In this document: piece by piece, positions 35,380 through 41,700 of the stretch
How the letters are laid out: each line of letters opens with the position of its first letter
How positions within the stretch are numbered: the stretch's first letter is position 1
DNA from: Burkholderiales bacterium 39-55-53
GTDB taxonomy: Bacteria; Pseudomonadota; Gammaproteobacteria; Burkholderiales; Burkholderiaceae_C
Reading direction: 5' to 3'
DNA length: 41,700 bases
Assembly: GCA_002282445.1 (NCBI GenBank)
Contig: NCJK01000008.1
Span: 101,817 to 143,516 of the forward strand
Notes under the pieces: model-generated
What the model was told of the DNA's origin: nothing
What the model saw: only the letters and a program-made list of their open reading frames with translations
Database searches by the model: none
Position numbers and translations under genes: made by a program

Positions 35380-36931
35380 ATTGGCGAATCAAGTGATCAA
35401 ACGCTGACAAAGCCGCCTTCGCACCTTCGCCCGCCGCCACAATGATTTGCTTGTAAGGCACGGTTGTGCAGTCACCTGCCGCAAACACGCCTGGCATGCT
35501 GGTGTGGCCTTTGGCATCCACCACGATTTCGCCAAACTTGCTCAGCTCCAACGAGCCTTTCAAGAACTCGGTGTTGGGCACCAAGCCAATTTGCACAAAC
35601 ACGCCTTCGAGTTCGATGTGATGCACGGTTTCAGTGGCGCGGTCTTTGTAGCTCAGGCCATTGACCTTACCGCCTTCACCGGTGATTTCGGTGGTTTGCG
35701 CGTTGGCGTGGATGGTCACGTTGGGCAAGCTCTTGAGCTTGTTCACCAACACGGCATCGGCTTTGAGCTGGTCAGCAAATTCAATGAGCGTCACGTGTTC
35801 GACGAGGCCAGCCAAATCAATGGCGGCTTCCACGCCTGAGTTGCCACCACCGATCACAGACACGCGCTTGCCTTTGAACAAGGGGCCGTCGCAGTGCGGG
35901 CAGTAGGCCACGCCTTTGTTTTTGTACTCGGCTTCACCGGGCACATTCACATTGCGCCAACGTGCGCCAGTGGACAAGATGACGCTCTTGGCTTTGAGCA
36001 CGCCGCCGTTTTCTAAGTGCACTTCGGTCATGCCGCCACTCTGTTCGGCAGACACAATTTTGCTGGCGCGCTGCATGGCCATGATGTCCACGCCGTAGTG
36101 CTGCACTTGAGCTTCGAGGTCAGCGGCGAGCTTGGGGCCGTTGGTCTCTAACACTGAGATGTAGTTCTCAATCGACATGGTGTCATTCAACTGACCGCCA
36201 AAGCGCTCAGCGGCAATGCCGACGCGGATGCCTTTACGGGCCGCATACACAGCGGCAGCTGCACCGGCTGGGCCACCGCCCACGATCAACACGTCGTAAG
36301 GGGCTTTCTCACTCATCTTCACGGCGTCGCGTGCAGCAGCGTTGGTGTCGAGCTTGGCGACGATTTCTTCCACGCTCATGCGGCCTGAACCAAACACTTG
36401 GCCGTTCAAGAACACCATGGGCACAGCCATGATTTGACGCTCTTCCACTTCCTTCTGGAACGCGCCGCCTTCGATCACCACGGTCTTGACCTTGGGGTTC
36501 ACGATGGCCATGAGCGAGAGGGCTTGCACCACGTCTGGGCAGTTGTGGCAGCTCAGAGACATGTAGACCTCAAAGTTGAAGTCGCCATCCAAGCCTTTGA
36601 TGCTGTCGATCACGTCTTGTTCCACCTTGGGTGGGTGGCCGCCGGTCCACAACAGGGCCAACACCAAAGAAGTGAACTCGTGGCCAAGTGGCAAGCCTGC
36701 AAAGCGCACGCCTTGGCTCTCGCCCTCGCGAACCACAGCAAACGACGGCTTGCGTGCATCGGTACCCGAAGTGTCGAGCGTGACCTTGTCAGACAAGCCC
36801 ACGATGGCGTTGAGCAACTCGCCCATGTCTTTGCCGGTTTCGCTGTCGTCCAATGAAGCGATCAAGCGGATGGGCTGGCGCAACATGCCGAGGTATTGTT
36901 GAAGTTGTGCTTTGAGTGCGTCGTCGAGCAT
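35378..36931 (-). CDS. ahpF: Alkyl hydroperoxide reductase subunit F
   Basis: AhpF is the NAD(P)H-dependent flavoprotein that re-reduces AhpC. The 517 residues contain an N-terminal tandem thioredoxin-like domain with the redox pair in SLSCHNCPD (near 128), an FAD-binding motif [18 protein letters not shown], the second redox pair in AYCPHCDGP (near 342), and an NAD-binding [10 protein letters not shown]. It lies behind ahpC with a 163-base gap. That gap contains a perfect 8-bp dyad (CAGCGCAC at 37024-37031, GTGCGCTG at 37045-37052) and a CCCTGC/GCAGGG hairpin near 37061-37076. Confidence 0.95.
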   Translation of the reverse strand: MLDDALKAQLQQYLGMLRQPIRLIASLDDSETGKDMGELLNAIVGLSDKVTLDTSGTDARKPSFAVVREGESQGVRFAGLPLGHEFTSLVLALLWTGGHPPKVEQDVIDSIKGLDGDFNFEVYMSLSCHNCPDVVQALSLMAIVNPKVKTVVIEGGAFQKEVEERQIMAVPMVFLNGQVFGSGRMSVEEIVAKLDTNAAARDAVKMSEKAPYDVLIVGGGPAGAAAAVYAARKGIRVGIAAERFGGQLNDTMSIENYISVLETNGPKLAADLEAQVQHYGVDIMAMQRASKIVSAEQSGGMTEVHLENGGVLKAKSVILSTGARWRNVNVPGEAEYKNKGVAYCPHCDGPLFKGKRVSVIGGGNSGVEAAIDLAGLVEHVTLIEFADQLKADAVLVNKLKSLPNVTIHANAQTTEITGEGGKVNGLSYKDRATETVHHIELEGVFVQIGLVPNTEFLKGSLELSKFGEIVVDAKGHTSMPGVFAAGDCTTVPYKQIIVAAGEGAKAALSAFDHLIRQ

Positions 36932-37094
36932 GGTGTTCTCCTATTTCGGGGTGCAGAAAACCTCGGCCATGCGCTTGTGGCGCTGACCCGGTGATTTAAA
37001 TGGTTGGGGAAGTTCGTTGAGTACAGCGCACGCTGTTTGCCAGAGTGCGCTGCGGTCAACGCCCTGCGTCAGCAGGGTTTAACGGGGGCAAAAA

Positions 37095-37658
37095 TTAGAT
37101 CTTGCCGACCAAGTCGATGGAAGGAGCCAAAGTCTTCGCGCCTTCTTTCCACTTCGCTGGGCACACTTGGCCTGGGTTAGCGGCGGTGTATTGAGCAGCA
37201 GTCAACTTGCGCAGTGTTTCAGACACGTCACGAGCGATTTCGTTGGAATGGATTTCCATGGTCTTGATCATGCCTTCTGGGTTGATCACGAAAGTGCCGC
37301 GCAATGCCAGGCCGTCTTCTTCGATGTGCACGCCAAAAGCGCGTGTCAGTTTGTGTGTTGGGTCACCGATCAATGGGAACTTGGCTTTGCCCACGGCTGG
37401 AGAAGTCTCGTGCCACACTTTGTGTGAGAAGTGAGTGTCGGTGGTGATGATGTACACCTCAGCGCCGGCTTTTTGGAAAGCTGCATAGTTGTCAGCTGCG
37501 TCTTCGATTTCTGTTGGGCAGTTGAAAGTGAATGCAGCTGGCATGAAAATGAACACGTTCCACTTGCCTTTGAGGCTGGCTTCGGTCACTTCGATGAACT
37601 TGCCGTTGTGGAAGGCTTGGTTTTTGAAAGGCTGAACTTGAGTGTTGATCAAAGACAT
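37095..37658 (-). CDS. ahpC: Alkyl hydroperoxide reductase subunit C
   Basis: AhpC is a two-Cys peroxiredoxin that reduces hydrogen peroxide and organic peroxides. The 187 residues match the enteric type, with the peroxidatic Cys in FNCPTE (near 47; most AhpC have FVCPTE), the GDPTHKLTRAFGV segment and the resolving Cys in GQVCPAKW (near 166). AAGGA precedes the ATG. The upstream gap holds a perfect inverted repeat at 37719-37741 and the 3' end of the Rrf2 regulator. Confidence 0.96.
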   Translation of the reverse strand: MSLINTQVQPFKNQAFHNGKFIEVTEASLKGKWNVFIFMPAAFTFNCPTEIEDAADNYAAFQKAGAEVYIITTDTHFSHKVWHETSPAVGKAKFPLIGDPTHKLTRAFGVHIEEDGLALRGTFVINPEGMIKTMEIHSNEIARDVSETLRKLTAAQYTAANPGQVCPAKWKEGAKTLAPSIDLVGKI

Positions 37659-37718
37659 GTGGTTTCCTTTGGTTGGTTGTTAAAAACTATCGAATGAGTG
37701 AATCTCATTGAGGCTAAT

Positions 37719-37741
37719 GTTAACCCGCAAATCGGGTTAAC
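37719..37741. promoter_or_regulatory. Perfect inverted repeat upstream of ahpC
   Basis: GTTAACCCG (37719-37727) and CGGGTTAAC (37733-37741) are separated by CAAAT, giving a perfect 9-bp dyad about 60 bases upstream of the ahpC start. It is flanked by copies of CTCATTG. It looks like an operator. A similar core, TTCGGGGTTAACCCGAA at 17508-17524, lies upstream of the barstar gene, and GTTAACCC at 32705-32712 lies upstream of rubrerythrin. Confidence 0.5.
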
Positions 37742-37755
37742 CCTCATTGTTTGTC

Positions 37756-38271
37756 TCAATGGGACCGATTGAGATTGCCAAGAGCAAACACAGAGTTGGC
37801 GACATGCAAGTGCATGGGTTTGGCCACTGGCATGCGTGCAATGCCACGGCTGATATCAGCAGGTTTCGTGGGTTTGAGGTGCTCTTTGGACATTGGGGCT
37901 TTGTCCACCAAGGATTGCAAAGTCACACTGTCTAACAGCTTGAACATGTGCTGCTTAACGTTCTGCCAAAGCTCATGTGTGATGTGGTTGTACATGGGCG
38001 CGTCGCTTGGCTGTGTGGACTCAAAGATTCGAGCGACATCTGCCATGTGAATATCGGCTGCAGGGCGGCACAACGAATAGCCGCCACCTGGACCGCGCAC
38101 AGAGGTCACCAAACCGTCTTGGCGCAGGCGACCAAAGATTTGCTCAAGGCTTGAAAGCGAGATGTTTTGCCGTTGAGCAATGGTCACCAAAGACACGGGG
38201 CCGCTGGCTTGATGGATGGCCAAATCGACCAAAGCCGTGATGGCGGTTTTACTTTTAGAAGAGAGAGACAT
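37756..38271 (-). CDS. Rrf2/IscR-like transcriptional regulator lacking cluster cysteines
   Basis: This 171-residue DNA-binding protein closely follows IscR in the winged helix: SKSKTAITALVDLA, the recognition segment ISLSSLEQIFGRLR and the wing VRGPGGGYSL. IscR then has three Cys and a His that hold a 2Fe-2S cluster. Here that stretch is shortened to TQPSDAPMYNHITHELW, with no Cys but with the His kept. The only Cys is in the wing (SLCRPA). The start at 38271 gives the family N-terminus. It is directly upstream of ahpC on the same strand, so ahpC or ahpF may be its target. Confidence 0.85.
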   Translation of the reverse strand: MSLSSKSKTAITALVDLAIHQASGPVSLVTIAQRQNISLSSLEQIFGRLRQDGLVTSVRGPGGGYSLCRPAADIHMADVARIFESTQPSDAPMYNHITHELWQNVKQHMFKLLDSVTLQSLVDKAPMSKEHLKPTKPADISRGIARMPVAKPMHLHVANSVFALGNLNRSH

Positions 38272-38353
38272 GGCTAAATTACCGCAGAGCGACTTAAATC
38301 TATATAAGCGTGTAATGATAGAAACAGTTTTCGTGAATTGAATGAGTTGATCT

Positions 38354-39163
38354 ATGTCCTTTTCTATCGGGCCCATTGCTTTTCCCTTTCAGCCGTTTTG
38401 GTTGTTGCTGAGTTATTGGCTGGCCATCTGGCTGGCTGCCAAGTGGGCTGGGCCTGAGCGGGCGCAAGCGGCCAAAGATTTGGCGCAGTCCACACTGTGG
38501 GCGGGCTTGATTGCTTCGCGCTTTGTGTATTTGGCATTGCACGCCACCCTATATGTGGACAACCCTTGGGCGGTGATCGACATTCGCGATGGCGGCTGGC
38601 ATGCGCCCTCAGGTGTGGTGGCCATGGTGGTGTGGCTGGTGTGGCGCTTGCGCCATCAAATGGAAATTCGCCAATCCATGTGGCGTGCGACAGCCGTGGG
38701 TGTGGCGGTGTGGTGGGCGGGCTCAATATGGGCGGATCAGCAAATGGTGGCCGATATGCCAGCCGTGCCGTTGACCGAACTCCAACAAGGCCAGACACAA
38801 GCGCTCAACAGTTTGCTGGATGGCAGGCCCGTGGTCGTCAATCTGTGGGCTACATGGTGTGGCCCATGCCGCTATGAGATGCCGGCTTTGTCGCAAGCGC
38901 AGCAAGACAACCCGCACATCCGGTTTGTGTTTGTGAACCAAGGCGAGGCCGGCGACCATGTACAAAACTTCATCACACAACAAGGCTGGCGTTTGAACGA
39001 TGTGTGGCTGGATGCTAAAGCGCAAACAGGCCAAGCCGTGGGCAGCAAGAGCTTGCCCACCACCTTGTTTTACGATGCACAAGGCCGATTGATCAAAGCG
39101 CACATGGGTGTACTCACACCCATTGCCATACGTGCACAGCTTTCACACATGAACCACCCATGA
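38354..39163 (+). CDS. Lgt-like membrane domain fused to TlpA-type thioredoxin
   Basis: This 269-residue protein has four N-terminal transmembrane helices (about 8-30, 45-65, 85-103, 112-130). Their pattern, FSIGPIAFPFQPFWLLLSYW then ASRFVYL, DNPWAVIDI and DGGWHAPSG, resembles the first half of prolipoprotein diacylglyceryl transferase. A periplasmic thioredoxin domain follows (about 140-265) with the active site WATWCGPCRYEMP near 165-177 and the cis-Pro in SLPTTLF. The family role would be reduction of periplasmic disulfides. The essential Lgt His-Gly motif is not conserved, so lipid transfer is unlikely. Confidence 0.85.
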   Translation: MSFSIGPIAFPFQPFWLLLSYWLAIWLAAKWAGPERAQAAKDLAQSTLWAGLIASRFVYLALHATLYVDNPWAVIDIRDGGWHAPSGVVAMVVWLVWRLRHQMEIRQSMWRATAVGVAVWWAGSIWADQQMVADMPAVPLTELQQGQTQALNSLLDGRPVVVNLWATWCGPCRYEMPALSQAQQDNPHIRFVFVNQGEAGDHVQNFITQQGWRLNDVWLDAKAQTGQAVGSKSLPTTLFYDAQGRLIKAHMGVLTPIAIRAQLSHMNHP

Positions 39164-39176
39164 ACAGGGACAAGCC

Positions 39177-40136
39177 ATGAACCAAGCCACCCCAGCATTT
39201 CGATTTTTAGCCCGCTTGACCGTGGCGTGGTTTGGCTTCTTGGCAGTGGCGCAAGCCAATGAGCCGGTCTATGTGCCAAAGGCTCAGCACATCAAAGGCC
39301 CGGTCTATGCCATCGTCGGCCCGTTGGGGCAGCGCAGCACGGCCAACGCGGGGCTGAATGCCAACTATGGTTTTGTCATCACCGACAGCGGCGTGATCTT
39401 GATTGACAGCGGGGCCAGCGCCCACAGCGCAGCGCTGCTAGACAAGGCCATCAAACAGGTTACGTCAAAGCCCGTGCGTTGGGTGCTCAACACCGGTTCG
39501 CAAGATCACCGTTGGTTGGGCAACGATTATTTCGCGCGTCAAGGCGCACAGATCCATGCCATGTCAGCCACGGTGCAGACGCAAAAAGCCGCAGCTCAAC
39601 AGCAAATCGCGGGCATGACTCGCTTTGTGGGCGACCAAATGAAAGGCACTGTGCCCAAGCACGCGGACCAAGTGCATGAGGGCTCAGAGGCGTCATTGAC
39701 CTTGGGCGGCGTGGCTGTGCAATGGGTGCAAACCAACGCGCACTACCCTGGCGACACATGGATTTACTTGCCTGCACAGTCCACCGTATTCACGGGCGAC
39801 TTGGTGTACGTGGACCGCATGCTGGGCGTGTTGCCCCAGTCGAATGTGCGTCAAGGTGACCAAGCCTTTGCGCGCTTGCGCACGCTTGCTCCCCAACAGG
39901 TGGTGCCCGGACATGGCCGCGTGACCGACATGGCACAAGCCCAAAAAGAATCGGGTGACTACTACCGCTTCCTCATCGACAACGTGGGTGCAGCTGCTCG
40001 AAACATGGATCCCATCACGGACACCTTGGATAAGTTTGCGGCCCCTGCGCAATTCAAACACCTGCAAAACTTTGATGAACTGCATCGCGCCAATATGAAC
40101 CGCGTATTTGTGGACTTTGAATCCAACCCGCAATGA
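39177..40136 (+). CDS. Secreted metallo-beta-lactamase-fold protein with altered zinc motif
   Basis: This 319-residue protein begins with a signal peptide (to about residue 27, ending AVAQA). The fold is shown by GVILIDSGAS, the motif-2 position NTGSQDHRWLGND (about 104-116), NAHYPGDTWIYLP, TGDLVY and VVPGHGRV. Relatives with NTHxHxDH here are hydrolases of the SoxH/quinoprotein-relay type. In this protein the first two His are replaced by Gly and Gln, while Asp-His and the later ligands remain. It starts 13 bases after the TlpA fusion, suggesting one operon. Confidence 0.85.
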   Translation: MNQATPAFRFLARLTVAWFGFLAVAQANEPVYVPKAQHIKGPVYAIVGPLGQRSTANAGLNANYGFVITDSGVILIDSGASAHSAALLDKAIKQVTSKPVRWVLNTGSQDHRWLGNDYFARQGAQIHAMSATVQTQKAAAQQQIAGMTRFVGDQMKGTVPKHADQVHEGSEASLTLGGVAVQWVQTNAHYPGDTWIYLPAQSTVFTGDLVYVDRMLGVLPQSNVRQGDQAFARLRTLAPQQVVPGHGRVTDMAQAQKESGDYYRFLIDNVGAAARNMDPITDTLDKFAAPAQFKHLQNFDELHRANMNRVFVDFESNPQ

Positions 40137-40163
40137 TGGATCAGCGTGTCATATGATGACCGC

Positions 40164-40478
40164 ATGCACCGCACACTTTGGACATTGATCTTGGCCTTGT
40201 TGCTTCAGCTAGCGGCTGGCACCAGCTGGGCCGTGGTCGATTCGCGTGTTGCCGACGGGCGTGATGCCAGCCCAGCACATCATTGCCATGAGCAGATGGT
40301 GCATGACGATGCTGCGGGGCAAACCAACGCAAAGGTAAGTTCCCATCATTGCTGCGCGGTTGGCATCGGAGTAGGTGTACATGTGTTTATCCCCGCGTTG
40401 CCGCAAGCGCAACCCATCAGTCCACGGGTGTCTTGGGTCAGCTGGCGCACATGGCCAGACCTGCCTCCTCCCATTTGA
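40164..40478 (+). CDS. Small secreted His/Cys-rich protein, probable metal handling
   Basis: This protein of about 104 residues starts with a signal peptide (TLWTLILALLLQLAAGTSWA). The mature part has clusters AHHCHEQMVHDD and SSHHCCAVG, which look suited to bind copper or other soft metals, and a proline-rich end (WPDLPPPI). It resembles small periplasmic proteins found beside Cop/Czc systems. A GTG six codons earlier (40146) is an alternative start. The next gene encodes a copper-protein domain, which supports a metal role. Confidence 0.6.
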   Translation: MHRTLWTLILALLLQLAAGTSWAVVDSRVADGRDASPAHHCHEQMVHDDAAGQTNAKVSSHHCCAVGIGVGVHVFIPALPQAQPISPRVSWVSWRTWPDLPPPI

Positions 40479-40566
40479 TTTTTTCTAGTTTCTGAATTAC
40501 CAGGCTGCGCAAATGGTTTGTGCAGTCATTCGAAGACGCGCGCCGATGTGGCGCATAGGAAAAATC

Positions 40567-41544
40567 ATGACATTTGCATTTCAACACCACCATGGCGCGA
40601 TGCTGCTCAAGTACAGCGGCATCAGCTTTATTTCGGGTGCCGTGAACCACGGCTTTTTCAGTGGTGAACGTTCGCTGTGGACGGCGGCGATCGGCATCAG
40701 CTTATTTGTGCTGGGCGCTCTTTTAGAGCATCGTTTGACTGACAGCGATGACGAGCCAGAGCAAGCTAGCTTGTTGCGCACTTTGGGTATTGGGGCATTG
40801 CTCTCGATCGGCTTGGGCTTTTTCACCGGTGGTTTGCAGCACTTCCCCGACTCTCCAGCGCGCAGTGCGTGGGTTGTGCCATTGGGCTTTTTCATTTCAG
40901 TTTTGGCATTGGCGCTGAGCAGCAGCTACACCTGGCGTCGTAGCACCAGCGCGTATGTGTTGGTGGTGGGCGCGTTGGTGAGCGTCGGCAGTTATGGTGC
41001 TTGGCAGTGGCTGTTACATCACCCCGAGCTGGCGGCCATGAGCGATGGCCACGGCCACTCACACGGTGAGGCCGCACATGCGTCACCCGAAACTGGCCTG
41101 AGCGCTTGGGCCATCAGCCGCAGCGTGGAGGTGCGCATGGATGACCAAATGCGCTTCACGCCAAATCGTGTGGATGTGCAAGCAGGTGAAACGATTCGCT
41201 TTGTGCTGCACAACGATGGGCAAACCACACACGAAATGGTGTTGGGTGACGAAGGACAAATCAAAGCCCATGCCTTAGAAATGCAGCAAGGCGCAGCGCA
41301 CGGCGACGGGCATAGCCATGGTGCAGGTGCAGCTATCTCAGTACCAGCGGGCCAGCGTGGTGAGTTGGTGGTGAAGTTTGACCAAGCCCAAGCTTTGCAA
41401 ATGGCGTGTTTGATTCCTGGCCATTACGAAGCAGGCATGCGCGGCACGGTCAATGTGCAAACCGCACCCCTGCACCAACACCCCCCACAACAGCCAGCGG
41501 CTATGCCTGCTGCGCACCACGACCACAGTCAACACAAGCATTGA
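40567..41544 (+). CDS. Membrane protein with cupredoxin domain and His-rich segments
   Basis: This 325-residue protein has about four transmembrane helices in the first 165 residues, then a cupredoxin domain (about 185-300). Type 1 copper ligands are suggested by THEMVLG (His) and MACLIPGHYEAGM (Cys, His, Met). His-rich stretches DGHGHSHGEAAH, AHGDGHSHGAG and a C-terminal HHDHSQHKH add metal-binding capacity. It probably stores or passes copper at the inner membrane or periplasm. AGGA precedes the ATG at 40567; an in-frame extension to 40513 has no support. Confidence 0.82.
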   Translation: MTFAFQHHHGAMLLKYSGISFISGAVNHGFFSGERSLWTAAIGISLFVLGALLEHRLTDSDDEPEQASLLRTLGIGALLSIGLGFFTGGLQHFPDSPARSAWVVPLGFFISVLALALSSSYTWRRSTSAYVLVVGALVSVGSYGAWQWLLHHPELAAMSDGHGHSHGEAAHASPETGLSAWAISRSVEVRMDDQMRFTPNRVDVQAGETIRFVLHNDGQTTHEMVLGDEGQIKAHALEMQQGAAHGDGHSHGAGAAISVPAGQRGELVVKFDQAQALQMACLIPGHYEAGMRGTVNVQTAPLHQHPPQQPAAMPAAHHDHSQHKH

Positions 41545-41552
41545 GTGAGCGC

Positions 41553-41570
41553 GGGCCGCAGCAGCGGCCC
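41553..41570. terminator. GC-rich hairpin between convergent genes
   Basis: GGGCCGC (41553-41559) pairs with GCGGCCC (41564-41570) around an AGCA loop. No T run follows on either side, so intrinsic termination is uncertain. Confidence 0.45.
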
Positions 41571-41573
41571 TGC

Positions 41574-41700
41574 TCAACGCCCAGTTTTGCTACTGCCCCA
41601 CTGGTCCATGAGGCGTTGGTCGCGTGCCATCTCGGCTTCCAAGGTGTCTTTGGGCAACTGGCGCAGGCACTCTTCCATGGCTTGCGGATCAAGCTTGGGC
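41574..41700 (-). CDS. C-terminal end of an unidentified protein (partial)
   Basis: Reading the minus strand from the right edge gives an open frame of 41 codons that ends at the TGA at 41574-41576. The residues include LDPQAMEECLRQLP, DTLEAEMARDQR and MDQWGSSKTGR, hydrophilic and helix-forming. The start lies outside the window. I do not recognise the family. Coding is supported by plausible composition and by the convergent hairpin just past the stop. Confidence 0.5.
   Translation of the reverse strand, partial: PKLDPQAMEECLRQLPKDTLEAEMARDQRLMDQWGSSKTGR

Noticed and set aside
37659-37718. OxyR binding site upstream of ahpC
   Set aside because: Only isolated CTAT/ATAG words are present, without the four-element 10/11-base spacing.

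Overview
The window looks like chromosomal DNA from a betaproteobacterium of the order Burkholderiales, most likely family Comamonadaceae (Limnohabitans or Rhodoferax-like). This is inferred from gene order, protein family flavour and moderate-to-high GC; no marker gene search was possible. It opens at what is probably the replication origin: three perfect DnaA boxes precede rpmH-rnpA-yidD-yidC-mnmE, the usual origin-proximal set. No transposase, integrase, phage gene, CRISPR array, tRNA or rRNA was seen. Most of the window is core genome.

Layout. 1-4270: origin, ribosome/RNase P, membrane insertion and tRNA modification. 4297-6511: Kdo synthesis and LPS transport (kdsD, kdsC, lptC). 6558-9136: a glycine-rich RRM protein, an ammonium transporter and a GDT1-type cation exporter. 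9203-12311: gap and tkt on the minus strand. 12403-14644: murU and aminopeptidase P. 14645-15078: the only long gene-free stretch, filled with large imperfect hairpins. 15079-18101: malic enzyme and a barstar-like protein. 18180-22745: rsmA, surA and lptD on the minus strand. 22839-25342: amgK, rsmE and a LysE-type exporter. 25399-30969: a minus-strand operon topB-metX-metW-hydrolase. 31081-32686: divergent SET-domain protein, birA and a small membrane protein. 32843-35319: rubrerythrin, a GlpC/HdrB-like Fe-S protein and a DUF3501 protein. 35378-38271: ahpF, ahpC and an IscR-like Rrf2 regulator. 38354-41544: an envelope redox/metal group (Lgt-like/TlpA fusion, degenerate metallo-beta-lactamase-fold protein, His/Cys-rich secreted protein, membrane cupredoxin). 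A gene fragment on the minus strand ends the window.

How the genes work together. Outer-membrane biogenesis is spread over kdsD/kdsC/lptC, surA/lptD and the peptidoglycan-sugar recycling pair amgK/murU, which here are 9.6 kb apart. Peroxide defence is concentrated at 32.8-38.3 kb. Methionine synthesis (metX, metW) is co-transcribed with topoisomerase III.

The most interesting observations are: (1) topoisomerase III carrying a C-terminal SWIB/MDM2 domain behind a lysine/alanine-rich linker, divergent from a SET-domain methyltransferase with a lysine-rich tail, with a 49-bp alternating purine-pyrimidine (Z-DNA-prone) tract between them; (2) the rubrerythrin/Fe-S/DUF3501 module with stacked hairpins between its first two genes, beside ahpFC and an IscR-like regulator that has lost the cluster cysteines; (3) an Lgt-like membrane domain fused to a TlpA thioredoxin, followed by a metallo-beta-lactamase-fold protein that lacks the two leading zinc histidines.
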